Made by a program: the position numbers and the translations under genes. The notes beneath the pieces were generated by a model. That model ran no database searches, was not told the origin of the DNA, and saw only the letters and a program-made list of their open reading frames with translations. Below, one piece after another: positions 22,180 through 34,549 of a stretch of DNA of 64,000 bases (position 1 is the first letter of the stretch; each line of letters starts with the position of its first letter). The DNA is from Epiperipatus broadwayi (lineage: Eukaryota; Onychophora; Udeonychophora; Euonychophora; Peripatidae): NCBI GenBank assembly GCA_028023455.1, contig JAQFVV010012395.1, positions 3,598,001 to 3,662,000 of the forward strand, given 5' to 3'.

Positions 22180-25100
22180 CTTGTCTGTAGGTCATAGGTA
22201 GGGTAGAAAGGTCAATTATTAAAAAATTTTAAATTTTAAGTTATATTTGTAAGATATATAAATAATAATGGGATAAGTAGATTTTGTAATACAATTTAAA
22301 GCTAAAAATACCTGGAAGGTAACAGTGTAATAAATTATTTTAAAAGAAAACAATTAAATAAAGCTTAATCATATCATTGCTTATGGTTGTGAAAGCTGGC
22401 CATATAAAATAATACAGCTATAGACAGTTAAAAGTATATCAATTATTTAGTATAATATTTAAAATCTAATAAATTAAATAAATGAAATGTAATGTCATAA
22501 TTGTATTTAATAATCAAATTTAATAGAGTATAATTTATTAATAAACTTTGGGATGGTGAGAGTTATATTTAGTTTAACATTATAAATTATTTTCCAAATT
22601 TTATAAAATATATCAGTTTTGGTAATTTAGACCGAGACATAAATAAAAATCATTTGATAAAAGTTAGTAAACACGTGACCGTATATTAAATACCTTCACG
22701 CACACTCTTGGTAAAATAATAATAAACTGTGTGAATTTAAAACTAGATATAATTGCCATCGATCTTTAAAGTGAAAGTTAAAAAATATTAAATATTGTTT
22801 TAATAATTATTTTAAAACTTAGATGATTTTTTTTATATAAAACTATAATTGAATTTAAAAATATTGGTATAAATATTCCAGACATTACGTCATCAATTCT
22901 TAATTTTGAAACATTCATTCTGTTATCAAAATAAAATGAATAAATTGTTCGCGCTAAAATAAATATTAACCAATCAAAGGATGTAAAATTAAGAGACAAA
23001 AATCTAAGAATTATACAAAGCGGGAGAAGTAATGTGAAAGTGAAAGGAGAAAGTAACACTTTTGATAGCTGAAAACATCGTAGCTGAAAGTAATATAAAT
23101 CTATAATTTCGTATTATTCTAAAAATTATTCGGTAACATATAATATATTTTTGACTGCAAAGACATGAATTTCTAATTTTATAAGTGATCTTACCAGGAA
23201 ATTTTATTCAAATTTAACCAGAAAGCCTACAGTAACATGGAAATACAAGAAAAAATATTTAAAGTGATTGCTGAAAGAAAAATAATTGGAAATCATCTTA
23301 ATGCCACTTTAGTTGTGCTCAACCTGAAACTTAATCTTATAACTAAAAGGAATACAATTGGGACGATATGTGAAAATCTGAAAAAGAAGCTGCCAGTCGT
23401 CAAGAACAATTTATGACGATAAATTTACAGAGCTATCTTAAAAACTAAATTATTCTTCTCTATGAACAAAATTTTAATATGCTTTCTAGTACCAAGAAAA
23501 TAATAATGAAGAAAAGTGTTTATTTTAAAAGGGAAACAATATTCAAACTATAATTCCAGAATGTTAAAGTAAAGAAAAAGTTAAAGACTAATATAAAAGT
23601 GCTATATGTATTATGGAAAGGAGCCGAAAAACTTTATATAAGAGAAATGAGAAAATATTACAAAGAATTTAATGAAAAATGTTTGATCAAAGAAGTATAT
23701 AATTAAATGACTAAATAGAAATGGATCCATGGAAACCAAAATTTTATTGAAGATTTGAAAAGTCCTTACAAGATGCATCGGGGGAAACCAGACGCGCGGG
23801 AAAAGCTAGCAGACTATGTTGATGGAGATATCAAGAATTAATAAGTGTATAAAATATTGAGAAAACTAAGGATCATCGATGAAGATTATTAAACAGAATT
23901 ATTTTTTTTTAATAGAACATTAAGTGACTGAAAGAAAAAATAAAGTATATTTTTTTTTAGCTTTACGATGAACAATTTTCAAGCAAGTTCGACAAAGCAG
24001 TATCGTAAATATAATTTAATATTTTATTTGATTGTATTTAAAATATAAAAAATTCTATATTAGCTTAGGGAAACATATAAACATGAATTTGAGAATAATA
24101 ATATTTAAATATAATAGCTTAATAGAATGATAGAAATGTTATTATAAAAATAAAATGTATGTATGGAAGTTTTAAATATCTACAAGAAGTAATGGAATGG
24201 TGAAGCCTTCAGAATACGATCAAGAAGATAGAGATCGTTTTGGTAATTGTGATATTATTGATAATGCATAATGTATATTTTTTTAGGTCATCTATTAATG
24301 AAGAATGATGTATGAAAGTTTTTAAATTATAAGTACACATTTTATCCAACATTAAAACATATATTTGAGATAGTAGTAATTTTAAATGTGCATGCAATAA
24401 GTTGTTTTTAAAAATATAATTAATAATAATTATCATAATAATTATGTGATTCTTTTGAACTTTTATGTTGCAAATATTCATGATGATTTTAAAATAGTTG
24501 GTATATTATAAATATACGAGATAAGTAGTAAAAGATTTTCTTAAGAATAGCTGTATAGTTTGAACTAAAAAATGAATTTTATTATTGTTAGAAATGTAGA
24601 CAGAAATTTGTCGATGTAATGCATAGATAAATCTAGAGAAATAAAATCGGATAGTGACTTGGTAGTACTGGTGTAGAGGAAACCAAGATGATGTTTTTTG
24701 CCAAGAAAAAATAAGAAAAAATCAAATATTTGGATCATAGTATTTTGTGTGATTTCAGTATAGCTAACTAAGTCCTATCACTGAACACATATATTTTGGA
24801 CAGTGTTTTTTTTACGTATTTTTGAAACTTTTTGATGTTTTATAAAGCTGAAAGAATAGCTTTAGCATCACTCCTATAGTAGAGGTGGATAGACAGATAA
24901 AGGTCACTCCTCTATGGTGTTCTTTAAATTCACTGTGCCATCATTGTCAAGTTTTATGACGGATAATATTCTAGTGTTTTGATCCTGCACATCTATTTTC
25001 GCTATCCTTGTTTCATGAATATACATCGTCAGAGAGATATTTTTATATAGAAATGATACATAAAATAGAAATGAGGCTATGTTGTAGTTATGTAAGAATA

Positions 25101-26475
25101 GTTTATTTACTAGAATGAATTAGAATTGTTATTTTAAAAGTGAAAGTATAAATGTCATAAAGAGATGAAGAATCATATGATATAGTTTTAAAAAGTAATT
25201 CTGAAACGAATATAAGATTTTAAAGGAAAAATCTAAACAAAGTTTTTTTTAAAGTAATAGTAAAATTTTAATATTTTATATGATATTTAAAAATAGAGAT
25301 TGCATGTTGGTTGAAAAATGATTCAATAATGTGTAACAGATATATGTATTTGTACATGTTGTGTTAATGATTATAGTTACCATAAGAAGCAAAGGCTTGG
25401 ATAAGTATTTGATTAATAATTATTGTATAGTCAATAATAAAACGGAACATCAAACTGTCAAGAAGGGTTTGAATCTTTAGGATTCCATACGAATAATATA
25501 AAAATAGAATTTTATGATTTTGTATAGTTTTACTACGAAGGTAAAAATTTTTGTAAAAATATAATTTTAAAATTAATAGAGATATAAAGTAGTAATGATA
25601 ATTATTGATAGATACATTTTTGTAACAAGCTAAATTAAAATCAGATATCTAATATTAATAATACTGTATAAGAGTTAAAAATAAAATAAGTAGAAATTTA
25701 ATGTTAAGAGATAAACTAGTAAAGTAATTTTGTAACAGGAAAGTAGGGATATCCGATGTACATAATGTAAATATTGTTATTTGTATAATTATTAATAAAC
25801 TATGTTGTAAATTTATTTGTAAGCTTCGTGTCTTAGTTAATTATTTCTCCACATAAAATGCATGATATCGCAATACACATTTATAATTGCAACAAACATA
25901 TAATTTTGCACAAAGTAGATAAACATAAAAGTGTTATAATAAATTTTGAAAATTTATTTGTATAATAAAATTAAAGGATTATAATTATATCACTTATTGG
26001 TCATAAGTTGGTTGCCACAATATTGAAATAAATTATATGCTAATATTACAACACGTATTTTGATTGTCAGATTATTAAATACTACCACGAACGTAATATT
26101 TATTTATTTATTTCATTTAAGAAGAAATAGGATTACATTATACTATTATTATCATTATTCTTATTTATTATTGTTAGTTGTTACGTAGTGAATTTATGAC
26201 ATAAAATTCCCTTCTCATAGTTTACTACCGTAATTTAAATCAGTTTAAATGCAATTTAGGAACCTGAGATTTATTTGATTTGATTTGATTTCATTTATTT
26301 ACTTAAATTATTTAATTAAGCTAGATTATTATTACAAAGAATAATAAGATATGATTATTATCTTAATCGGAATGAAAAGAGCTTGGAAAGTCATAAGAAT
26401 ACCATAAGTTGATTATTTAGTATAGTGTTCTTATGCCATTGGGATAGTATCATGTGGATATATCTCAATGTAGTC
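22180..26475. other. Long AT-rich stretch with one degenerate coding-like block
   Basis: Apart from the block at 23237-23845, no gene or repeat was recognised. The sequence is low in the family X, SINE and MITE copies found elsewhere. It lies between two occurrences of an AT run plus ATTCTAACCCA (22093-22111 and 26697-26715), so it could be an old inserted element of about 4.6 kb, but no reverse transcriptase or integrase motif is visible. Confidence 0.4.
23237..23845 (+). pseudogene. Degenerate coding-like block, function unknown
   Basis: A 59-codon frame starts at ATG 23237 and ends at TGA 23416 (begins MEIQEKIFKVIAERKIIG). Further codon-like segments follow in shifting frames: VLYVLWKGAEKLYIREMRKY (about 23600-23660), then MHRGKPDAREKLADYVDGD (about 23772-23830) followed by IKN and a stop. 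The last segment includes GACGCGCGGGAAAAGC, unusually G+C-rich for this area. Charged, helical, with no catalytic motif. A decayed gag-like or other accessory protein of a mobile element is possible. I do not recognise a family. Confidence 0.35.
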
Positions 26476-26479
26476 TGTC

Positions 26480-26692
26480 TCGCTCCCCGTGTCGTCGCTC
26501 CATGTCTCATGAAAGTAATAAATTTTTAATAATATAATTGTATTTATATCTTAAAGTTTAGAGCTAGTAGTAATCATTTTTAATAAATTAATTTCATTCA
26601 TTTTGTTAAGACTGAGCTAAAAAGAGAGAACCCGGAATATATTTTAAACATTATTATAGATTATTTTCTATGGAGGCGACGGGGAAGGAGGG
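26480..26692. repeat. GC-rich inverted pair with polyadenylation and purine-rich signals
   Basis: GCTCCCCGTGTCGTCGCTCC (26480-26499) is an imperfect inverted partner of GGAGGCGACGGGGAAG (26671-26686). Between them is AATAAATTTTTAAT (about 26518). The right arm continues as GAAGGAGGG (26684-26692), a polypurine-like run. In an AT desert this could be an LTR end with primer-site or polypurine-tract signals, but no paired LTR was found. Confidence 0.4.
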
Positions 26693-26719
26693 TACAATAT
26701 ATATATTCTAACCCAGCAA

Positions 26720-28935
26720 AGAAATTTCTAATTATTATATCCAGATATAATTTATTTTATTTCTTTTATTGATATAATTACCAGTATTAATTAGTTATTA
26801 TTATTATTTCCAACCCAATATCTAACCAGTTAGTTAGTTGGTTTATCCGCACTTGTGCCACTACTTTGTCCTGGTTGTCGTTGTTGTTAAGGCAACCAGA
26901 ATAAAAGCAACATATCTATTAATTTTCCAATATGATCTAAAATACCTTTCATATAATACAATTGTACATACAATTCTCTTAAGCTATGCCACGATTGTAA
27001 TAATAACAATAATTGATCACTTATTAATTTAAAGAATAATTATAATAATATTAATCTCAGGGTTCTTTGTTTCATGTAAGGAAATGCTCGGCAGTATTGT
27101 GTTGTCGCATATGACCGGCATTCTGGTCGGCTATAGGAAACATTTACTTTACTTAAATTCAATGTGTCTTCATCTCTCATATCAACTACTATATTATCTA
27201 AAGAGATGATAATTATATTCAATAATGACATACAATTTTGAATAATACAGCCTCTTTATTCAGAATCTTAGTCAGAATAATAAAAAGACAAGGGTGCTTT
27301 TTGTGTCCTTCCATCATCCATTACAACACAATAATATAACTAAGATTTGTTACTTAGACAATTTAACTAAATGGGAATGGATGTTTAGTCTTAAGTTTTC
27401 AACTCCATAAATAATTATCATTAAACTGAAATATAATGACATATTCCGATCTGCTTAACTTTATTTATCTGGTATATTAAGTTTTTAAGAATTTGGAATG
27501 ATTTCGGACTCAAGAAAAGGTTTTGCAACTATTGTGCAAACACTTATATTTAGCATACAAAAAAAATGAATCTACAACAAATTTTAACAAGACTATAATT
27601 TATTATTATCACAACAAAAAAATATATGAACATTTATTCAATAATCCCCTAGTAATACAAAAATATAAAATATAACTGACATTAATCTGTATACTCTTTT
27701 GGTTATGGATTAAAATTACAACTTCACCTGTTTGCAATCATGCAAATTGACTACTAAAAGTACATATCATTACCAATACATTAATTTATAAGTTTGGTAA
27801 ACTTTGTATAAGCTTTTACTTAAATTATTGACTAACTATTTTTGTTTTAAAATAATTAATATGATCATATGCAATACGCAAAATACTAAATTTATTTCTA
27901 ATACATTGTATTCAGTTATGGTTTTTAATTGGATAACCTATTCTAATTATGGGCCAGTTATCAGAAGTCACACTTACCATCTTACATTTAACTTAATGCT
28001 AACTTAAGTTATGATACAAATTTTATTCATACGTATACTTTTAAAATATGAGTATTATTTAATTAATAACCAGAATTAAATATTGCATTTGAATATTCCT
28101 TCAGTAAATAAGCGTTTTAAATTACGCAATTTTAATTACTTTCTCCATTGATTTACTTGTCAAATACTAGCAATATTTAGCAGCACAATACAGATATCGA
28201 CCCTAGTTACTAACGCACTATTTATACTAAAGTGGATCTTGAGGAACTAACACCTCCAATATAACCTTTATCTTGCCCGAACTTTCAAAATTAAGCACAA
28301 TAATCAACACCTTCCATGGTGGAACTATCTTTATTTCACATGAGGAATATGGAATAACCACGAAGGTTTGTAAAGTAATCTACTACATTAAAATATTTTG
28401 GTGGTTTCTTGCCTCTTACTTGGACATAAAACGAACACACCCCAAGTATAATCCTCTCCAGGGATTTAAACGAATGCAGCATACTAAATGCTAGATAAAT
28501 TCTTGATCGTCCTATCTATGAGAATCGATCACTTGGGCTATAAACATACCCGAACATTATATTTAAAATCTTCCTCTCATGGAAAACAAAGCTTTTGGGG
28601 AGATCATTTTTCATCCCACAATATAAATACATTATAATTATTACCTATGCGAATATTAAGCATATACCAATGCTATATCTGGGCAGGATAAGTAAATACA
28701 CTAATCCTAATAAACTTATGTTACCGGGTATACTTTGATCAACATCTGAAATCAATGGACATCATAGAATAAAAGTATAATAATTTTAATTTTTAATAAA
28801 GGAACATTCAAAAATAGTTGGTAGCATACTATCTTAAACCAAATAAAGTGGATGTGTTATTAAAGAATAATTGGGAATAAGTTCCTCAATTAATATAGTA
28901 TAAATTTGTTTCACACTTTAAACAAGAAATATCTT
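26720..28935. other. AT-rich, nothing recognised
   Basis: Small frames (26838-27032, 27040-27231, 28273-28494) have no known motif. The part at 28240-28620 is less AT-rich but gave no identifiable domain on either strand. Confidence 0.4.
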
Positions 28936-28939
28936 GTTA

Positions 28940-30510
28940 TAGCATTTTTTTTTTTTTTTTTAGTTACTTCTGATAATTTTCAATATTTATTTTACCCATT
29001 AAATATCTAAATATTTTTCTTTTACGTGCCTAACATACAATGTTTATATCTATAATTGCATGTAATAATCAAAACATATTTTATAGAATTTTTTTTTTTT
29101 TTTTTCGTGTTAAATATAAACTTAACGTATAATAATTATATTAAAACATACCTTTGTTATTACAAGGCTATTAAATATCACTTGACCATACAGACTTTAA
29201 TCTATGTTGATATAAAAAAAAAACATATAATTTTACAAATTAGTTAAAAAAAAATCATTAATTAACAAATGCCTATTATCTCATTAGAAAAATGTTTTTC
29301 TGTGAGCAATTTGTCCAGGTGAAGAGCTTTATCCAGTCGTATTTTACGAAGCATTTTTAAAAACAATAAACGCATTTTATTTATCTTTTTTTTTTTTTTT
29401 CCTTAATGAAAAGTTTTCTTTTATTTCGTGCTTCTAATAAATTAGGTAGAGAAAAATATAGCAGAACTGAAGATTAATTCTCACTTGAATTAAACTACTA
29501 CAATTTTGGGATCCAAGAAAAAAAATAGACTTCTAACATAGACGAATATTTGACTATAGACGATAAACATACACAATATTTTTTTTCTTTCTTTTATTGA
29601 CGAGACGTATACTTATGAGCTAGCTTACTTATGGACAAAAATGCGCAATTTTCCGAGAGATTATTATGATAATAACTGCAGTCAATTTACGTGTACAGGA
29701 AGTTTTAATAATTCCAACTGATGTATAATATAATATATCATTTAATTTTATGATTAAGTCACTAAGATATTTGGTTTTTGTTCATACTCTAGGAATTATA
29801 ATTTCTAACAGTAACTTCTCCGTAAGAATGCCCCTATATAACTTTTCCTATATTTACTCTGAGAAAGTTATATTTATTTATTTTTTTTTTAAATATACAG
29901 GTGCATAATTTAATCTTATTTATCATTATTATTATTTCCAGACAATTCTTGGTGAATAAAACATATTTTAACGTATGTAACTACATTACTTGTAAAGGCA
30001 GACAATATTGAGAAAGAGCGCGAAAATGTTTCTAGTTGATTTTCCTGGGTTTCAAAATATTTCTTTCAATTATTATTATTTTTTTTTTTTTATACCAAGA
30101 AAATATCAATAAATGATACAAAGTTAATAAATAATTAATTCCTACTTGGAAATCATTTTTCTTCCTTAATTTAGATATAATAAAATTTTTCGCAATTCCT
30201 TTAGTTAATTCTGTCATTTTTAAACTTTAGCGTGAGACAATAAATTTTTAAGTATAAAAGGTCTTTAAATAGGTAGATGGCACAGAAAATCAGGATATCT
30301 TATCAAAAGATTTTAGCCACACCTCATATTATTAAAATTTTACTTTGATTACATTTATTTCTGCAAATTAAAATGAAAAAAATTGAGTTACCAAATTTCA
30401 GCACTGTTCCTTCCTTGAAAACTAAAAGCAGACTATATTTTTCCAAAAAAAATGAACTTGATTATAATTGGTTGTTTCGTTTTGTTGTTCTTTTTTTTTT
30501 TTTTTTTTAG
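28940..30510. repeat. Zone of repeated poly(T) tracts
   Basis: T runs of roughly 10-19 bases occur on the plus strand near 28947, 29091, 29388, 29880, 30080 and 30490. All have the same strand polarity, and there is no matching set of poly(A) tracts. They may be tails of minus-strand retroposed copies too old to recognise, or nucleosome-excluding tracts. Confidence 0.6.
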
Positions 30511-30514
30511 CGAC

Positions 30515-31020
30515 CTCTTCCAGAAAAATAATCATTTGATTATAACATAAACAAAAGAAAGGAAAAAAACCCATTACAATCATATAGTTTTCGTATTATT
30601 TACCTGGATTACAAAGTAATTTGACAATATAAAAAAAAATAATAAATACATTAAATTAACAATCAGTGATGTATAATTCTTTAAACATTATATATAAAAA
30701 AAAAATTACCAGAAGTTATTGTGCTTTATGATAAGATACTCATCCACTCTCCCCTCTACCCATCCAAAATCAATTACTGTTTAGCTTTTATACCATATTA
30801 ATTTGCTCTAATTATTAATATCTCAATTAAATTATTCATGTTCTCTCTTTAAAAATGACATTGAGTTATTAAATCTATTAGTTATTCACCTAAAACATGC
30901 CAAAGTGAGTGAATAGCATACTTTATTAATCAATTATTACTATTGTTATTTTATCTTTTTATTTCTTTAAAGAATAGCATTGTTTTTCCTGCAAAACAAT
31001 GCCAAGTAAACCAAGTGTCA
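30515..31020. other. Nothing recognised
   Basis: AT-rich spacer without supported features. Confidence 0.35.
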
Positions 31021-31022
31021 AT

Positions 31023-31110
31023 AACACTAGGTTATTAAACAATTCAAAACAAAACAACACTCTCCATATAGTATTGATCATGTGATGTTTAGTGGTTTAA
31101 CACTAGGTTA
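31023..31110 (+). mobile_element. 64-bp family X remnant with a 12-bp direct repeat at each side
   Basis: AACACTAGGTTA occurs at 31023-31034 and 31099-31110. The 64 bp between them (31035-31098) contain CTCTCCATATAGTA and the family X terminus GATCATGTGATGTTTAGTGG. This shows family X inserts with a target duplication and that AGTGGTTT is the true right end. Everything internal, including the hammerhead part, is deleted. Confidence 0.75.
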
Positions 31111-31123
31111 CAATATATATATA

Positions 31124-31300
31124 TATCAAATCGCCCTCCCAAACATTGATTTTTCAGCAACACCCTCTGTGAATATATATAACATCATTGCAGCGTACGA
31201 TTCAAGAGAATATTCTTTTGAGATGGCTGTTTGAAGTTCAGACTTTATGTAAATTCACAGAGGTCATTGTTGAAAAAACTTTGGGAGGGTGATTTGAACG
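31124..31300. mobile_element. Small fold-back element
   Basis: TCAAATCGCCCTCCCAAAC at 31126 returns inverted as GGGAGGGTGATTTGAAC ending at 31300. The pairing continues through CACCCTCTGTGAAT / ATTCACAGAGGTCA. Arms are about 60 bp around a 50-bp centre. No coding capacity; probably a MITE. Confidence 0.75.
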
Positions 31301-31855
31301 TTTTTGTATTTGAATTTTCAGCTAGCAATATGCACTGGGATATTTTCATATATTGTGAGTATGTGTACTTGCTTTGCACTACATACCTGTGACATTCTTA
31401 GTCAGACAAGTCCTTAGATTAGAGGCTATGATTAATAATGGAATTTTCATTACTCCTTAATTAACTTTTGTGTGTGTTTGTGTGTGCAACATTTCAATGG
31501 CATAGAGATATCAAATTTGCTGCTTAATCATCTTTGGAGATTTCTGCACAAAAACTACTTTGCATGCTTCATAGCTTTGTTTATACTAGAAAAAAAAATT
31601 GTACTCTGACCTATAATTAATTTTTGACACATTTTTTGTGAAACATATTTTAAAAATTTGTTTTATTATTGGAAAAAAAAGTTTATCGATGTAGAAGACT
31701 TTTATAATCAATTGATGGATGGAATTAGATATATATAATTCAATTATTATACTGATTATATATTAGATTTATAAAGAAATCAATTATATTTTTACAAAAT
31801 TACTTTTAATGATAAAATAATAGTTTTTACTTCACCTTTGATTAGTAATTAATTG
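31301..31855. other. Nothing recognised
   Basis: AT-rich spacer. No open frame or repeat was supported. Confidence 0.35.
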
Positions 31856-31859
31856 TTCT

Positions 31860-32372
31860 TGCACTTTACGCAAAAAAGTGAAGCTTGTCTAAATCTTACA
31901 AAGTTATATGGCTTAGCGCTTTCAGAGATCTTGAGTCTCCATAATCATAGCCTACTTTTAACTGAAGTTACGTTGTGGTTTATGTAAAATTTTTATGCAA
32001 TTTTTTTTTTTATATAATGACCATTTTCTGGAGATTGTAAAGCACGATTCTTTCCAGTTTATTGCATCACTGTCATTTGCAATAAAACTTGCCTCTTTGA
32101 CTTTTCGCTTCACATCATTGCGTTCCGTGCACAGTGCCCTTGCTATAGTGGGTTCAAACCTATGGCCAGTTGTTCTTTGGTGCTCAAAGAATATAGATTT
32201 GTTTTCATCGTTAATTATTGCTTTCCTGTACAAATAATGATGTTGAGCTGTTCTAGTTGTGATGTTGGCATGGGTCTCCCCATAGTATGCCGCTCTACAT
32301 CCATTGGTTGGGCATGAAATCCTATAAACTGCTTGGGATATTTGATCAGAAGGTATTTTGTCTTTGGTATTG
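31860..32372 (-). pseudogene. Penelope-like element, GIY-YIG endonuclease and 3' tail
   Basis: The minus strand encodes a GIY-YIG domain: AVYRISC (GIY side) near 32335-32315, AAYYGETHANITTRTAQHHY (YIG side with the arginine-bearing helix) near 32293-32234, followed by a continuous C-terminal frame 32233-31958 (KRKVKEASFIANDSDAINWK, then ISRKWS). The rest of the PLE, including the reverse transcriptase, is missing. The 3' tail runs to about 31860. The copy is joined near 32372 to an inverted duplicate of its own tail. The endonuclease frame is open across the visible part, so this copy is younger than that at 8.9 kb. Confidence 0.87.
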
Positions 32373-32540
32373 TCCAGAAAATGGTCATTATAAAAAAAAA
32401 AATTTACATAAAAATTTTACATAAACCACAACATAACATCAGTTAAAAGTAGGCTATGATTAGATCTCCGAAAGCGCTAAGCCATATAACTTTGTAAGAT
32501 TTAGACAAGCTTCACTTTTTTGCGTAAAGCGCAAGCACAA
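32373..32540 (+). repeat. Inverted copy of the PLE 3' tail
   Basis: CCAGAAAATGGTCATTATA at 32373 and the sequence to about 32540 (AGCGCTAAGCCATATAACTT, TTTTTTGCGTAAAGCGC) mirror 31868-32034 closely, with only a few changes. It gives this PLE the same inverted-cap layout as the other loci. Confidence 0.85.
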
Positions 32541-33165
32541 TTAATTTTAATGATAAAAGAACATTGACATTATTATTACAATATTAGCTATATTTTTAAA
32601 TATTAGTTTGTAAAAGAAATGGATGAAATAATATGAACAGTATATGCTTTGCTTTTAATGTATATATACATATCTGCATTTCATAAATCATGTTTTGAGG
32701 TGCAACCATATTTAATAAAATAAAATTAAAATAAAATACCAACACTTCAACAAATATAGAAATTGCCCTTAACTTGGTGAAAAAGCAGTAATGATCATGT
32801 GGTTATGGCCCAGATAATTGCATTATGTAGAATGAGTTAAATTTCACAGTGTTTTACCTTTTTTATGCATTTACATGAGGAAATTCTCCCATACAGTTGG
32901 TAATTTTATTGTTTTATTCATGTTTGTAAATGCAATTTATTTTTTAAAATATTTCTATAATATCCCTAAATATTCTCCGATAATGGTTGTTGCATGTGGA
33001 GTTTAATATTTGAGAAATCTAGGTAAATGTTTCTACTCAAGTTTACATTCCTAAAAATAAAAGAACTACAGAGAAGATTGTAGGATACAAAATGCTATGA
33101 CATAAAAAACACATTTTGCTATTGAACAAAAGATTAATGACTGCTCAAATATAAGGATCTAATCT
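32541..33165. other. Nothing recognised
   Basis: AT-rich interval between two PLE fragments of different families. Confidence 0.35.
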
Positions 33166-33169
33166 CTCT

Positions 33170-33446
33170 ATAAGTTCAAGGAATCTACAAAATTCCATGT
33201 GACATGTGCCCAACCACATACATAGGAAGAAGCAATCAATATATAAGTACTAAAAGAGATGACCACATTAATGCAGTGGAAAATTCTCAACATCTCAGCG
33301 TTTGCTTTCCATTTTTAGATACTGTCCATTCCATTGATTTCTCAAATACACATTTATCCCATTTAGTGAGGGCAATTGGTCCCCAAAACTCATTGTTAAG
33401 CAAGAATATCATATGCAGAATAAGCATTTATAATACTTGTTTATAA
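33170..33446 (+). pseudogene. GIY-YIG domain fragment of a second PLE family
   Basis: Reading frame 33204-33446, extended upstream to about 33174, encodes GIYKIPCDMCPTTYIGRSN: both halves of the GIY-YIG motif with the usual spacing, and the intact GIY and YIG triplets. A helix with KRDDHINAV follows, then a His-containing segment (LDTVHSIDF). The sequence differs clearly from the YYGET type at 12-13 kb and 32 kb and from the YIEET type at 9.2 kb, so at least three PLE lineages are present. No reverse transcriptase is next to it. Downstream frames decay after about 33380. Confidence 0.75.
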
Positions 33447-33449
33447 GAA

Positions 33450-34115
33450 AAAATTGGCTGGCACTCCTGCTAAAAAATGACACTATAAGTTGGGAAATTA
33501 TATTTAAAAAAATAATTTATTGAGTACAGTATATATAAAAAAAATTTAAAACCCTTAATTGTGTTATGTGCTTGTAAACTGGGCTGTACTATAAAATGCA
33601 ACTTAAGTCTATATAAAAAGAAAAAAAAAATAGCTTAAAATTATTACTTTCTGTAATTCATTCACCAATCATCGTTATCCAGTTTAGTGTCTAAGCTCAA
33701 AGATTTTCTTGATCTTTTCATGGTCACATTAATTGTTATGATGACTAAATACAATCTCTTAAAAAAAGTTTAATATTGCTAGAAAAAAAATTGCGTTTTC
33801 ACTGTCCAAAAAATATAGCAAAATAAACTGAGAAAGTGAAACTAAACTAGCATTTAACATTTTTTTTTTGTTTTCTTTTGCAGAACTGTTTTTCATTATG
33901 CTGAAAAAAAATCCATATTGAAGTTTCATTTTTTTAAAAATTTATATTACTGTATACAATATTATTTACATGAAATTATTAAAATTAAAAAAACATACTT
34001 TAATATCAAATTATTTGATTAACTATAAAGAGTTATTATTTATCATTAGTATAACAAGAGCCAAATAAACATATGATATATTAAATAATATTTTAATTTA
34101 CGAAATGCAGATAGT
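33450..34115. other. Nothing recognised
   Basis: AT-rich spacer. Confidence 0.35.
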
Positions 34116-34117
34116 TA

Positions 34118-34545
34118 AAACTGAAATAAATTGAGATACTGCCAAATCTTTTTGCACTTGTTACAATACTTAACTTACAGCCAATCAGATGTTATAATAA
34201 AACATGACAAAGATTTTACGAGAAAAGGGCGGCCACCCTTCTCTCAACTTTTCTTCCTATATATCTAAGCCAGTCGCAAGCATTTAGGTTTGAAAGCCTG
34301 AAGCTTTAAACATCTCAGTGAGTTAATTGTGAAGATATTTAAGGCTTCAAGCTTTCAAACCTAAATGCTTATGACTGGCTTAGATATATAGGAAGAAAAG
34401 TTGAGAGAAGGGTGGCCGTCCTTTTCTCATAAAATCTTTGTCGTGTGTTTAAGATTTCAGATAGCTATTATAACATCTGATTGGCTGTTAGTTAAGTACT
34501 GTAACAACCGCAAAGAGATTTGGCAGTATCTCAGTTTATTTCATA
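34118..34545. mobile_element. Long near-perfect palindrome, about 430 bp
   Basis: The left arm starts with TGAAATAAATTGAGATACTG (about 34120) and the right arm ends with CAGTATCTCAGTTTATTTCA (about 34529-34548). Both carry GCCAATCAGATGTTATAATA, the GCCACCCTTCTCTC block, and AGGTTTGAAAGC near the centre. Arms are about 190 bp, with a loop of some 40 bp around 34310-34345. The left arm lacks about 17 bp present in the right. Most likely a fold-back transposon. No coding capacity. Confidence 0.85.
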
Positions 34546-34549
34546 TGAT

